A stretch of DNA of 38,475 nt from contig JAKVAO010000016.1 in assembly GCA_022447685.1 (NCBI GenBank), forward strand, positions 1 to 38,475, written 5' to 3'. A program made the position numbers and the translations under genes. A model generated the notes under the pieces. It was not told the origin of the DNA. It saw only the letters and a list, made by a program, of their open reading frames with translations, and made no database searches. This DNA comes from Candidatus Caenarcanales bacterium (GTDB lineage: Bacteria > Cyanobacteriota > Vampirovibrionia > LMEP-6097). Positions 25,501 through 33,191 of this stretch are shown here, piece by piece (positions within the stretch are counted from its first letter, which is position 1; each line of letters begins with the position of its first letter).

Positions 25501-25725
25501 TTCTATACTAGTTAGTTCTTCTTCGATTATATTGGTTACTTCACTTTCGATAATTGTCGCATTGGCTCCTGGGTAGACGGTTGTAACTGTTACTATCGGA
25601 GCATCAATATCTGGATATTCTCTTACAGGCAATTTAACGAAAGCAATGCAGCCAACCAGAACTATTAATAATGAAAAAACTGTAGCAAGTACGGGTCTTT
25701 GAATAGATAAGTCGCTTAATGTCAT
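22522..25725 (-). CDS. RND-family efflux transporter, inner-membrane pump subunit (AcrB/HAE1 type)
   Basis: 1067 residues, normal for the family. It is a proton-driven pump in the inner membrane that exports hydrophobic or amphiphilic compounds through an adaptor and an outer-membrane channel. TM1 starts IQRPVLATVFSLLIVLVGCIA, then LPVREYPDIDAPIVTVTTVYPGA. TM4 carries the paired Asp of proton relay in IIAVGIVVDDSIVVLEN (about residues 395-411). The two large periplasmic loops and the second TM bundle (MLIGMASKNGILLVEF) are present. It directly follows the adaptor gene: the adaptor TAA (25728-25726) abuts this ATG. No TolC-type gene is in the window, so the outer channel must be elsewhere. Substrates are unknown. 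Confidence 0.95.
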   Translation of the reverse strand: MTLSDLSIQRPVLATVFSLLIVLVGCIAFVKLPVREYPDIDAPIVTVTTVYPGANATIIESEVTNIIEEELTSIEGIRNITSTSRDQVSSVVVEFRLSRDIDIAAQDVREKIARVEFKLPDNVDKPQIAKAEADASPIMWIMVKSTERDLLELGEYVEAEIKDYFQTIDGVSKVIFGGERRKSVQILLDPKKLAYYNITVVELENILRNNNIELPGGLIESKNQEYSVRVDATLKSVEAYQKLIISQRGNRVVRLKDIAEIRLGAENDRGFVRFNGVKGFGLGIVRQSKANTVKISDAVRKKIDELNEKIPSDINLKVGYDAAKFIRFSIQDLYSTVLFSSFLVLLIIFIFLRNLRSTLIPGVAIPVSLIGVMGGLSILGFTINLMTLLGLIIAVGIVVDDSIVVLENIYRKIEDGYDPKLAASEGTKEITLAVIATTLVLVSIFLPVGFMSGLTGRLLSEFAFSLCFATIISSFVALTLAPMLCSKILRSSAKRNQTQKNTLFKSLYDLSENFFKALENSYAKSIRSVTKFKFTLVGLSLISCLFISVFLFQISPKDFIPNEDRGAFLSIVQTRRGSNLNYLDEQIRKAENMLTQIPEVDTVISVAAFGRDAPGKVTSGIMINRLVDWDKRSTNVFNIAGPLYTKFQAIPEAFVLPIFPKSGPDSGFGSLPIQIVLKSQNIDFLSTLSKKILQEANKLPRLIFSKSDLSFDKPELKLEIKRDKARALGVSMQEISRTLEILFSGDDLTEFNLRGENYKVIAKLPKSEKEEIRKLSEIGVRSDSGRLIPLSNLIEVRPQIGIEEWNHYNRRRAVTIEAAPIPGLPASEGLADLEKLILEIVENTPDLPLDFEIDYKGTSKEEKDSNVALYYTFFIALIFAYLFLAGQFESFKSPLVIMTTVPLAITGALIGVAFFNLSPFLTKLVISWGAPFWLEFVIPQFKNISINIYSQIGIIMLIGMASKNGILLVEFIEQLKKQMPLREAVIEACKLRLRPILMTALSTIIGILPIALALGVGSQSRQSLGIVIVSGMSISTLLTLYVIPSIYLILNKEENPTYQLKEQVAAL

Positions 25726-26775
25726 TTATTTAATCTTCATGCCTCCAGGTCCTATGGTTGCTGCAACCTCAGATGGTAATAGTTTAGCTCCAGGATAAAT
25801 ACTGTAGAGTCCTGCGTAAACTATAGCCTCGCCTTCTTTTATCCCTGAATATATTTCGACAAAGCCAGGTTTCCTTGATCCAGTCTGAATTTCTCTTCTT
25901 TCGGCAATGAAGAAACCCTCTTCCTCTGCTTCCTTTGCGATGTAAACATATTCCTGTCCTTGCTCTAAATAGACTGCTTCTTCTCTTACTACTAGCACGT
26001 TTTTTTTGTCTTTGACTTTTTGTTTGATTTTTATGTATTGATTAGGCTTTAATTTTTTAGGATCTGAGACTATGCTTGCTCTTACTAGTATAGTCTTAGT
26101 ATCTTTGTCGACTAGAGGTGATATGAAATCTACTTTCGCTTGGAAAACTTCATCTGGATATACTGGTGTTCTTAACTCCACACTCTGTCCAATTTCTACT
26201 AGAGGAATGAGTTTCTCGGGGATGCTGTAGGAAACTCTGAGGGGATGAATTTTTACTAAATCTAGTATTGGATCACCGACTGAGACAAAGTCACCTGGGT
26301 CTATGATGATTTTACCTACTATTCCTGAACTTATAGATTTTATAAGCAGTCTGTCGAATTCAGCTTCCAGTTTTTTTAGACTAGCATCATAATTTAGAAA
26401 TTCTAATTTGGAGATGGCACCTTCATCGTAAAGTTCTTTGAAGGATTCATAGTCAAGCCTTGCTTTTTCGAGATCAGCAATAACATCATCACCTTTGATT
26501 CTCACTAAAGGAGTATTTTCTGCTACCCAGTCACCTTCGCGTACTAAGATTTTGCTGATTTGACCTGCTTTTTCTGCTGACACACTAATCTCTCTATATG
26601 CTTTTAGTTCAGCTACTGTTTCGAATACTTTGGGTAAGTCCATTCTTTTAGCAGCTTCATATTTTATTGCTATTGGTCTTTGCGGTTTTTCTGGTGGATT
26701 TTGCTGGCTGCAAGAACTAAGAATCGTCACAGAAATGATAAGGCTTGCTAAAATAGGAAAAACTCGCTTAAACAT
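25726..26775 (-). CDS. RND efflux periplasmic adaptor lipoprotein (membrane fusion protein)
   Basis: 349 residues. The N-terminus is a lipoprotein signal with lipobox LSSC (residues 19-22), so the mature protein is anchored by Cys22. The lipoyl half-domains are visible: AEKAGQISKILVREGDWVAENTPLVRI, and after a short helical hairpin SSGIVGKIIIDPGDFVSVGDPILDLV. Beta-barrel segments follow (VELRTPVYPDEVFQAKVDFISPLVDKDTKTILVRA). The hairpin is short (about 45 residues), as in adaptors that do not reach far toward the channel. The gene is first of a two-gene operon with the RND pump. A perfect 16-bp palindrome lies 20 bp upstream of its ATG in the divergent promoter region. Confidence 0.93.
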   Translation of the reverse strand: MFKRVFPILASLIISVTILSSCSQQNPPEKPQRPIAIKYEAAKRMDLPKVFETVAELKAYREISVSAEKAGQISKILVREGDWVAENTPLVRIKGDDVIADLEKARLDYESFKELYDEGAISKLEFLNYDASLKKLEAEFDRLLIKSISSGIVGKIIIDPGDFVSVGDPILDLVKIHPLRVSYSIPEKLIPLVEIGQSVELRTPVYPDEVFQAKVDFISPLVDKDTKTILVRASIVSDPKKLKPNQYIKIKQKVKDKKNVLVVREEAVYLEQGQEYVYIAKEAEEEGFFIAERREIQTGSRKPGFVEIYSGIKEGEAIVYAGLYSIYPGAKLLPSEVAATIGPGGMKIK

Positions 26776-26777
26776 AC

Positions 26778-26810
26778 TATAATTTCTATGATAGCTCAGA
26801 TATATCTGAG
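26778..26810. promoter_or_regulatory. Operator-like palindrome in the divergent promoter region
   Basis: CTCAGATATATCTGAG (26795-26810) is a perfect 16-bp palindrome. TATAAT (26778-26783, plus strand) could be the -10 box of the glycosyltransferase gene, with the palindrome just past the expected start. On the minus strand TATCAT abuts the palindrome and could serve the efflux operon. Confidence 0.5.
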
Positions 26811-26841
26811 AAAAATAATACGAGCGTAAAAGAACAAAATA

Positions 26842-27690
26842 ATGGGTTTTAATAGAGAAATCGCTAAATTTAAAGATAAGCTTATCTCTTGCTTTGACAC
26901 CAGTTCTTTCACGAATCCAGAGAATCCTAGTATTGCTCTGAATCTGATTACTAAGAATAATGAAAAAACTATTAAAGTCGCTCTAGATTCATGCCACGAT
27001 GTCCTCGATAAAATTATTGTGGTTGATACTGGTTCCACTGACTCTACTAAAGATATAGTCCGTTCTTATAGCAATGCTGTGCTTATAGAAGAATCTAATT
27101 TCAAGGGCTATAGTTATCATCGTAATCAGGCTATCGCTGCTACTGATACTGATTGGATAGTGGTTTTTGATAGCGATGAATATATCTCTAAGTATCTACG
27201 TGAAAGCATAAGAGAGCTTATCCAAACCAAGTATTATGGTCTCTTTCGTTGTTATACTCGTTGGATAAATAAAGTTTATGAGAAAGAATATGATCCGAGT
27301 GAACTGTTCTGTAGCTCTAGATGTGAAGCTACTTATATAGCACCTACGAATAAATATCCAGGACGTTATAACTTGCGTAATCGTATTTTTAGAAATTTAC
27401 CTGGAATTGAGTTTCGCGGAGAAATTCATGAATCTATTTTTGGTTTAGAGCAGATGCGTACTAAGAACTTAGCTAGAGATTATGCTTTTTATCATTTGGA
27501 TGTTGCTGTGAATAGTCTTGAAGAGCGTTTAGAGAAGACTCTTAGGAGAAATGAAATTAAGCCAGGTACTGCTTATCCAGAGGAGTATTTGCCAGAGTTA
27601 TTTGATTTTCAGTATTTGGAAGTACCTGATGAGGACCTTAAAGTTTTAGGACAGTTGCAGCTTGCCGAGTCTTTGTCGGTTAATAGTTAA
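26842..27690 (+). CDS. Family-2 glycosyltransferase
   Basis: 282 residues, cytoplasmic or membrane-associated, transferring a sugar from a nucleotide-sugar. The GT-A motifs are complete: SIALNLITKNNEKTIKVAL, KIIVVDTGSTDSTKDIV (about residues 57-73), a YSYHRNQAIAATDTDWIVVFDSDE block with the DxD motif DSD (about residues 110-112), and FRGEIHESI further on. This resembles short glycosyltransferases of the WaaE/KdtX or TPR-associated type. Nothing indicates the acceptor. It is divergent from the RND operon. Its last codons form the first copy of the repeat array in front of fic. Confidence 0.88.
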   Translation: MGFNREIAKFKDKLISCFDTSSFTNPENPSIALNLITKNNEKTIKVALDSCHDVLDKIIVVDTGSTDSTKDIVRSYSNAVLIEESNFKGYSYHRNQAIAATDTDWIVVFDSDEYISKYLRESIRELIQTKYYGLFRCYTRWINKVYEKEYDPSELFCSSRCEATYIAPTNKYPGRYNLRNRIFRNLPGIEFRGEIHESIFGLEQMRTKNLARDYAFYHLDVAVNSLEERLEKTLRRNEIKPGTAYPEEYLPELFDFQYLEVPDEDLKVLGQLQLAESLSVNS

Positions 27691-27766
27691 AATTTAAGTT
27701 TGATTTTAACTATTAAAAAATGGGTATAATTTCAATAGTTAAAAAATAGGTTAAATTTTAACTGTT
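27682..27766. promoter_or_regulatory. Four-site operator-like array in front of fic
   Basis: The 11-mer AATAGTTAAAA occurs at 27682-27692 and 27734-27744. Its reverse complement TTTTAACTATT is at 27704-27714, and TTTTAACTGTT (one change) is at 27756-27766. They form two inverted pairs with identical geometry (11-bp arms, 11-bp spacer), 52 bp apart. TATAAT (27725-27730) lies between the second and third copies, and the last copy abuts the fic ATG. Confidence 0.75.
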
Positions 27767-29344
27767 ATGGCATTCAAAAAAAAGCTGAAATTAATAGAAA
27801 TTGAAAAGCCTAAGCTTGAAAAGGTTAATTCTGAGCTTGCTTTTAAGGTATTTCAGTATTCACATAATGGTGCTGATTTTATTAATACTGATATTAGCCA
27901 ATCTGGAGATTTTCTACTTTTCTGGTTAGATGAAATTTCTTTAGAGAAAGATTTTCATTTATTTATATTTTCATATTTCTACAAATTATCCTATGCAGAA
28001 AAATATTTAGCTTGGTCCAAATTTAAACATAAAGTAAGTGGAGTCTTTGAAATGATTCAAGAACATTTCCCTGAGAAAGTAGTTAATCTAGAGACAATAT
28101 GGCATTTTATACAGCATAAGAGGTTTGCAAATGCAGAAATTACATTCATTAAAAATTATTCTAATAATAAATATTTTCGTTACGAGCTTTTAGCAAGGCA
28201 TCAAAAAGTTCTTCATGAAATAGACCTAGAAATTAGTAAGAAAATTTTTGTGTTTAAGAATTTTATGCACAAAGGTATTGATACTAATCCAAGTATTGAG
28301 GAATTTCATAATTCGAATACTGATTATGAAGAATATGACCATTACATGGATTTGTTATTAGAAGAGGCTATAGCTTCTTCTAAATTTGAAGGTGCTCATA
28401 CGACAAGAAGAGTCGCAAAGCAGCTTGTAGAAAGAAGTAGAGCGCCAAAAGATAAGTCTGAACAAATGATAGTTAATAACTATAAAGTCATAGCAAAAAT
28501 AAGAGATGAGTATAAAGACTATGATTTAAGCGAAGAGCTTTTACTAAAAATGCATTCCTTGATGACCTATAAGACATTGGATGATAAGTCTTTTGAAGGG
28601 AGCTTCAGGAATGACTCTGATAAGGATACTCCTCTTCATATAGGTCACGGGGATAACGATGAAGAAGTTTCATTTATCGCTCCAGGAATGAGTTTTGTAA
28701 AAGAACAACTCAAAATTTTAATTAATATTGCAAACGATAAAGCAGCAAATAGTAATAATTTTGTTCATCCTGTGATTACTGCTATATTTTTGCATTTTTG
28801 GCTCGCTTATTTGCATCCTTTTGAAGACGGTAATGGGCGTATGGCAAGAGCCCTCTTCTATTGGTATTTATGGAGAAAAGGTTATTGGTATTTTACTTTA
28901 ATTCCTATTTCTTTAGTTATTAAAAATTCTAGAAACCAGTATTCTGAAGCTTTTATTAACTCAGAGCAGGATGAAAATAATTTGACTTATTTTATTGATT
29001 ATAATCTGAGGAAAATCCAACAGGCTAAAGAGGAATTCATTAAAAAAGTAAATAATAAAATTAAGCGCAAGAAAAAAGACGAAGAAACTTATGTTGTCGA
29101 TGAAAAGATTTTAAACTCTAATCTTAGATTGAATGATAGACAAATTTCGTTAATGAGGTTTTTCATGAAGAGACCCAACGAAAAAACTAACGTTAGTCAA
29201 CACTCTCGTAAGTTCTCTGTTACTAAAGTTACGGCAGCAAATGATTTGACTTATCTTAGGAAACAAGGTTTTCTAACTAGTTATAAAGATGGGCGTAATG
29301 TCTTTTATAGACCAACAGAGAAAGTTAAGACAGTTTTTAAATGA
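27767..29344 (+). CDS. Fic-domain AMPylator with C-terminal winged helix
   Basis: 525 residues. The Fic active-site motif HPFEDGNGRMAR (residues 350-361) is intact, with catalytic His350. Upstream, S204-S-K-F-E208-G209 matches the inhibitory motif [S/T]xxxE[G/N]; its Glu blocks ATP gamma-phosphate placement in class II (N-terminal inhibitor) Fic proteins. The first 180 residues are an unrecognised helical region with many aromatic and charged residues. The last 75 (LNDRQISLMRFFMKRP ... VTKVTAANDLTYLRKQGFLTSYKDGRNVFYRP) form a winged helix-turn-helix of the kind found in Fic/DUF4172-like regulators. This predicts an AMP-transferase that can bind its own promoter. The target protein is not known. 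No antitoxin gene is adjacent, consistent with internal inhibition. Confidence 0.9.
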   Translation: MAFKKKLKLIEIEKPKLEKVNSELAFKVFQYSHNGADFINTDISQSGDFLLFWLDEISLEKDFHLFIFSYFYKLSYAEKYLAWSKFKHKVSGVFEMIQEHFPEKVVNLETIWHFIQHKRFANAEITFIKNYSNNKYFRYELLARHQKVLHEIDLEISKKIFVFKNFMHKGIDTNPSIEEFHNSNTDYEEYDHYMDLLLEEAIASSKFEGAHTTRRVAKQLVERSRAPKDKSEQMIVNNYKVIAKIRDEYKDYDLSEELLLKMHSLMTYKTLDDKSFEGSFRNDSDKDTPLHIGHGDNDEEVSFIAPGMSFVKEQLKILINIANDKAANSNNFVHPVITAIFLHFWLAYLHPFEDGNGRMARALFYWYLWRKGYWYFTLIPISLVIKNSRNQYSEAFINSEQDENNLTYFIDYNLRKIQQAKEEFIKKVNNKIKRKKKDEETYVVDEKILNSNLRLNDRQISLMRFFMKRPNEKTNVSQHSRKFSVTKVTAANDLTYLRKQGFLTSYKDGRNVFYRPTEKVKTVFK

Positions 29345-29389
29345 AGCTCAGTTTCAAGCGAAACACAGAATTGGACAAGCACTCATGTT

Positions 29390-30151
29390 CTAAATAACGA
29401 ACTCTCCACCTTGCTCAGTTTCATGATCCTGAATATGTAAACCACACTCAATTTTATCCTTACCTGCCCAGCGAGAAGCAGCTCTATCTGAACCATGTGA
29501 AGTGCATGGCTCGCAGCCTATACTTTCATAACCTTGGTCTAGGAGTGGATTATATGGAACTTGATTTTCATGAGTGTATTTCCAGATGTCAGATTTAGTC
29601 CATTTGATTAGCGGGTTGATTTTCCCTAATTTAAACTTATTGTCGAATTCAAATGCCTTAGCTTTAGCTCTATGCTCTGTCTGTTCACGGCGAATCGAGG
29701 TGATCCAAGCAAGTTTATCGCTGAGTAATTCTGCTAGAGGAACTAGTTTTCTCATAAAACAACAGTCATCAGGTTTAGTCGCAAATAGATCTTTGCCGTA
29801 TTTATCATCTTGCTTGGCAACAGAAAGTGCTGGTTGTTTTAGGAAGATCTCAAAACCATATTTAGCTTCTAGCTTTTCTTTTAATTCTAGGGTCTCTTTG
29901 AATTGATAACCAGTGTCTAGGTTTGCGATAGAGAATGAGTTTTTATTGATTCTTTTTTCTATAAGTAATTGGTGCAGCATTGCTATAAGTACACAACCTT
30001 CGGGTCCAAACGCTGTCAGGAAAAGAATAGGTCCTGATGAGCTAAGCTCATTTAAAGCGTGTGCCAGAATTTCTTCGCTGCTAGCATCTTCGAACTCTTG
30101 TCCAAGTTCAGTCCAGTTTATTTCTTGAGGTTTACTTATAGTTTCTGGCAT
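29390..30151 (-). CDS. cysH: APS/PAPS reductase with [4Fe-4S] cluster motifs
   Basis: Reduces activated sulfate to sulfite using thioredoxin. 253 residues. After SSGPILFLTAFGPEGCVLI and IANLDTGYQFKETLE (substrate-binding fold), DDCCFMRKLVPL (about residue 129) and GCEPCTSHG (about residue 214) supply the two Cys pairs that bind a [4Fe-4S] cluster. IECGLH near the C-terminus (about residue 237) holds the catalytic Cys. The two Cys pairs are typical of reductases that prefer APS over PAPS. It is transcribed in the same direction as the sulfite reductase but is separated from it by an unrelated ATPase gene. Its end is convergent with fic. Confidence 0.92.
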   Translation of the reverse strand: MPETISKPQEINWTELGQEFEDASSEEILAHALNELSSSGPILFLTAFGPEGCVLIAMLHQLLIEKRINKNSFSIANLDTGYQFKETLELKEKLEAKYGFEIFLKQPALSVAKQDDKYGKDLFATKPDDCCFMRKLVPLAELLSDKLAWITSIRREQTEHRAKAKAFEFDNKFKLGKINPLIKWTKSDIWKYTHENQVPYNPLLDQGYESIGCEPCTSHGSDRAASRWAGKDKIECGLHIQDHETEQGGEFVI

Positions 30152-30156
30152 TATTA

Positions 30157-30174
30157 ATTAGATTTAATTCTAAT
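30157..30174. promoter_or_regulatory. Inverted repeat upstream of cysH
   Basis: ATTAGA-TTTAAT-TCTAAT, 6-bp arms with a 6-bp spacer, starting 6 nt before the cysH ATG. A similar 6-6-6 repeat lies before sdhB. Both may be operators or chance in AT-rich DNA. Confidence 0.25.
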
Positions 30175-30286
30175 ATATATGTGGCTGTGATATTTTATTT
30201 TAAATGTTACCCCGACTTAGTAATCCAAGATTTAATTTAATTAAGGTTTTTAGTGAGAATAGCGCGGTTTTTGATCTTCCTAATCT

Positions 30287-31477
30287 CTAAGGTAAATTCA
30301 ATAATAAAGATGCAGCTGGAATGTTTCTCACAATAGAACCATTAATATCAGCTAATCTATAATTATCGTCACCATGTAAGTGAATTTGAAAAGCATATGG
30401 TATGTGTACTCGTTCAAGTAGGTACTTCAGATTTTTATCTAATTTACTTGCAGTTTTTTTAACTTCTATAGCAATCCATGGCTTTTTGTCTTTAAGAACA
30501 ATAAAGTCTACCTCGTGTCCTCTAGTATCTCTAAAATATCTTAATTCTAATTTATCTCCTTCATAATCTTCAGACCAGTGGATATATCTTAGTAAGTGAA
30601 GTGCTATTAGATTTTCGAACCTATTAGCTTCATCCCTGACCATGGACCAGTCCCACATATAGAGTTTTTGTTCTTTTTTCACTGCTCTAATTTTTGCTGC
30701 TCCATATGGAGCTAAGCGAAATACTGCATAGTTTCTTTCGAGGATTTTGATCCAGTTTGAGACTGTTTGGAAATTCAATTCTAGATCTTCCCTTAAGCTA
30801 TTAATTGATAGAACTGAACCGACATTATTGGGTAATTGTTCATACAGTAGTTCCAATTTATTTAAGTCACTGACATTTTCTAGGTCTCTAATATCTTCTC
30901 TAATTAGTCTTTGAGCGTAATGGTTACGCCAGCGCTTTGCGATTCTTTCTGAATTTGAAAGTAGCGGCTCGGGGAAACCACCCAAGAGCATCATTTGCTC
31001 AAGTGATTTTTGCGCTTTATGGTCAGATTTTATTTTTAACTTTTCAATTGCTGTTATATATTTTTGAGTTTTAATAGATAAATATTCAGATAAAGTGAAA
31101 GGATGGAGTCTATAAAAAAAATACCTGCCTTGGAGTGAGTCACCGCCTCTTTTGAAATAATCTAATCTAGCACTTCCAGTTACTAGAATTTGATGACTTG
31201 TTCTATGAAGGTCGTATAAACCCTTTAACCAATTTCTCCAAGATTTATATTTGTGAATTTCGTCAAATACCCAGATCTGTTTTGAAATATCTACTTTCCC
31301 GTCTCTAATTAGTTTTCTATGCTCACTAAAACCCCAGTTATAGTAAGCACCAGATTCATTGATGAAATTTTCAGAAATAGTAGTTTTGCCACATTGCCTA
31401 GGTCCTGATATGAAAACCATTTTAGATTTCAAGTCTTCTTTGATTGATTCTTCTATACGTCTGAATTGATAGTTCAT
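30287..31477 (-). CDS. AAA-type ATPase with DUF4143 (nuclease-like) domain
   Basis: 396 residues from ATG 31477; ATG 31507 (10 residues earlier) lies inside a 26-bp palindrome. I prefer 31477 because it leaves 24 residues before the P-loop, normal for the family. Walker A is GPRQCGKTT, Walker B is IWVFDEIHKY, and LVTGSARLDYFKRGGDSLQGRYFFYRLHPFTLSEYL is the family signature after the sensor. The C-terminal DUF4143 part has RGHEVDFIVLKDKKPWIAIEVKKT, with the D...E-x-K residues of a PD-(D/E)xK nuclease-like fold. These ATPases are common, mobile and poorly understood; many are linked with selfish or defence-like islands. This one splits the sulfite reductase from cysH, so it was likely inserted. 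Confidence 0.9.
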   Translation of the reverse strand: MNYQFRRIEESIKEDLKSKMVFISGPRQCGKTTISENFINESGAYYNWGFSEHRKLIRDGKVDISKQIWVFDEIHKYKSWRNWLKGLYDLHRTSHQILVTGSARLDYFKRGGDSLQGRYFFYRLHPFTLSEYLSIKTQKYITAIEKLKIKSDHKAQKSLEQMMLLGGFPEPLLSNSERIAKRWRNHYAQRLIREDIRDLENVSDLNKLELLYEQLPNNVGSVLSINSLREDLELNFQTVSNWIKILERNYAVFRLAPYGAAKIRAVKKEQKLYMWDWSMVRDEANRFENLIALHLLRYIHWSEDYEGDKLELRYFRDTRGHEVDFIVLKDKKPWIAIEVKKTASKLDKNLKYLLERVHIPYAFQIHLHGDDNYRLADINGSIVRNIPAASLLLNLP

Positions 31478-31504
31478 TAGGACTTGGCTCTTTTTACATA
31501 TTAG

Positions 31505-31530
31505 CATAAAAAAAACCGGTTTTTTTTATG
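31505..31530. repeat. 26-bp perfect palindrome CAT-A8-CCGG-T8-ATG
   Basis: A continuous perfect palindrome with an A8 tract, a CCGG centre and a T8 tract. Its left end is the complement of the ATG that opens the longer version of the ATPase gene. It lies 50 bp past the sulfite reductase stop. It could be a terminator, an operator or an insertion scar. Confidence 0.7.
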
Positions 31531-31580
31531 GAGTGGCATGAAATATACCAGCATCATTTGCAGGTGTTTTAAATAATCTA

Positions 31581-33176
31581 TTAAGCCATAGCTTCCTCTA
31601 TCCTCTCCAAACCAAGCCTATCGACAAAGTGCCTAAATAATTCATCTTCGGATTTATTCTCTTTGTAGAAATTAAAAAGCTTGCTTAAGGTAGTATGAAT
31701 ATCCTTATGAAGGTAACGATTCTTTAAAGCCTGTCCAAATTGAGCTTCATCACCAAGTCTACCACCTAGAGTAATTCTGAAAGCATCTTCCATTTCCCCA
31801 GCTTCGTTTCTGAGCTTGGCTCCCACTAGACCTATATCTGCAACAGAATACTGCGCGCAGTTATTAGGACAGCCAGTTACTGATATCATCAGATCTTCAG
31901 AGAATTCAGGAAATTCAGCATCCAAGTAATCGAATAAGTCTTTCGCTCTAGCTTTAGTTTCTACTATAGCTAAGTTACAGTATTCAGTTCCAGTACAGGC
32001 TACACCCAAATTCGTAAATGGTGAAAATTCGGTTTTCAGATTATATTCAGCAGCACGTGCTTTGCAGGCTTCTATCTTATCTGCTGGAATATTTACTATG
32101 ATTAGGTTTTGCTTATTAGTTGTTCTGATTTCTTGACTAGTGCTGAACTCTTCAGCAAGTTTAGCTATATTGCTGAAATCAGGATTGCGGGCACGTCCAC
32201 TGATGAAGGCTATGCCTAGTGCATAGTTGCCGTTTTTGAGTTTAGTAACTCCTAGATGGTCGTGGTGGCTATCAGCTGGGCTTGGGAAGTATTCTTTAGC
32301 ACCGGTTTCCATAGTTCTAATCTCTGGGACTCTACTTAGTTCATAACCTAGAACTTTTTCAGTTTCTGCTAGGAATTTATCGACTCCCCAGTCTTCTACT
32401 AGGAATTTGATTCTGGCTTTCTGTCTTTTGTCTCTGAAGCCATGATCACGGTAAACAGCAGTTACAGCTAAAACTACAGCTTTAGCTTCTTCACGTTTAA
32501 CAAAAACAGGAAAGTTTTTGGCGATCATAGGTTTAGTACTTAGTCCACCACCTACTTTCAGGGTGTAACCTAATTCACCTGTTTCAGGGTGCTTTACTCC
32601 AACTAATGAAACACAGTTGATATCTGGCTGTGAGCACCAGTGAGAGCAACCAGTTACAGACATTTTATATTTACGAGGTAAATTAGAATATTCACGGTTA
32701 CGATTTAATTCTTCGTCTATCTCTTTCAATTCTGGGCTAGCATCGAAGTTTTCATCTGCTATAAGTCCAGCGAGCGGGCAGCCAGTAATGTTTCTAGCGA
32801 TATCACCGCAACCACCGTAGACATCCATTCCTACTTCTTTGAGTTCTTCTACTATAGTTGGGATATTTTCAATTCTAAGCCAGTGAACTTGTACAGCTTG
32901 TCTAGTTGTAATGTCACAAACTCCGTCTGAGAAACGGTTAGCGAGATCTTGTAATTTGTCTGTTTGCTTTGCTGTAAGCTGTCCACCAGGGATTTTGATA
33001 CGCATCATATAGTAACCGTCTTCTTTTGGTTTCTGGGCGTATATTCCAAACCATTTGAAGAGTGGGACTAAGTCTTGATTAACAGCAGAAAAACCGATTT
33101 TAGATGCTTCTGAAATATGATTCCAGACATCTAAGCCATCTGTTTCTTTTTTTAAGTCTTCGATAGCATTAGCCAT
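31581..33176 (-). CDS. sir: Ferredoxin-type sulfite/nitrite reductase (siroheme, [4Fe-4S])
   Basis: 531 residues. Six-electron reduction of sulfite to sulfide (or nitrite to ammonia) with electrons from ferredoxin. N-terminal YYMMRIKIPGGQLTAKQ, then DITTRQAVQVHWLRIENIP, then CGDIARNITGCPLAG are the duplicated ferredoxin-like half-domain of the family. The cluster/siroheme ligands are in ACTGTEYCNLAIVETK (about residues 393-408) and VTGCPNNCAQ (about residues 434-443). The family includes both NirA and Sir; I favour sulfite because cysH lies on the same strand nearby and no nitrate genes are visible. TATAAT lies 6 nt before ATG 33176, inside the end of the preceding Sel1 gene. Confidence 0.9.
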   Translation of the reverse strand: MANAIEDLKKETDGLDVWNHISEASKIGFSAVNQDLVPLFKWFGIYAQKPKEDGYYMMRIKIPGGQLTAKQTDKLQDLANRFSDGVCDITTRQAVQVHWLRIENIPTIVEELKEVGMDVYGGCGDIARNITGCPLAGLIADENFDASPELKEIDEELNRNREYSNLPRKYKMSVTGCSHWCSQPDINCVSLVGVKHPETGELGYTLKVGGGLSTKPMIAKNFPVFVKREEAKAVVLAVTAVYRDHGFRDKRQKARIKFLVEDWGVDKFLAETEKVLGYELSRVPEIRTMETGAKEYFPSPADSHHDHLGVTKLKNGNYALGIAFISGRARNPDFSNIAKLAEEFSTSQEIRTTNKQNLIIVNIPADKIEACKARAAEYNLKTEFSPFTNLGVACTGTEYCNLAIVETKARAKDLFDYLDAEFPEFSEDLMISVTGCPNNCAQYSVADIGLVGAKLRNEAGEMEDAFRITLGGRLGDEAQFGQALKNRYLHKDIHTTLSKLFNFYKENKSEDELFRHFVDRLGLERIEEAMA

Positions 33177-33182
33177 GGCTTT

Positions 33183-33188
33183 ATTATA
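33183..33188 (-). promoter_or_regulatory. Putative -10 element of the sulfite reductase gene
   Basis: TATAAT (minus strand) is 6 nt before ATG 33176 and just past the stop of the upstream Sel1 gene. It would give a leaderless message. No good -35 box is seen. Confidence 0.4.
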
Positions 33189-33191
33189 GCT

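Noticed and set aside
27767..29344. Classic two-gene Fic toxin-antitoxin (FicTA) unit
   Set aside because: No small antitoxin ORF lies next to it; the inhibitory SxxxEG motif is inside the Fic protein itself.
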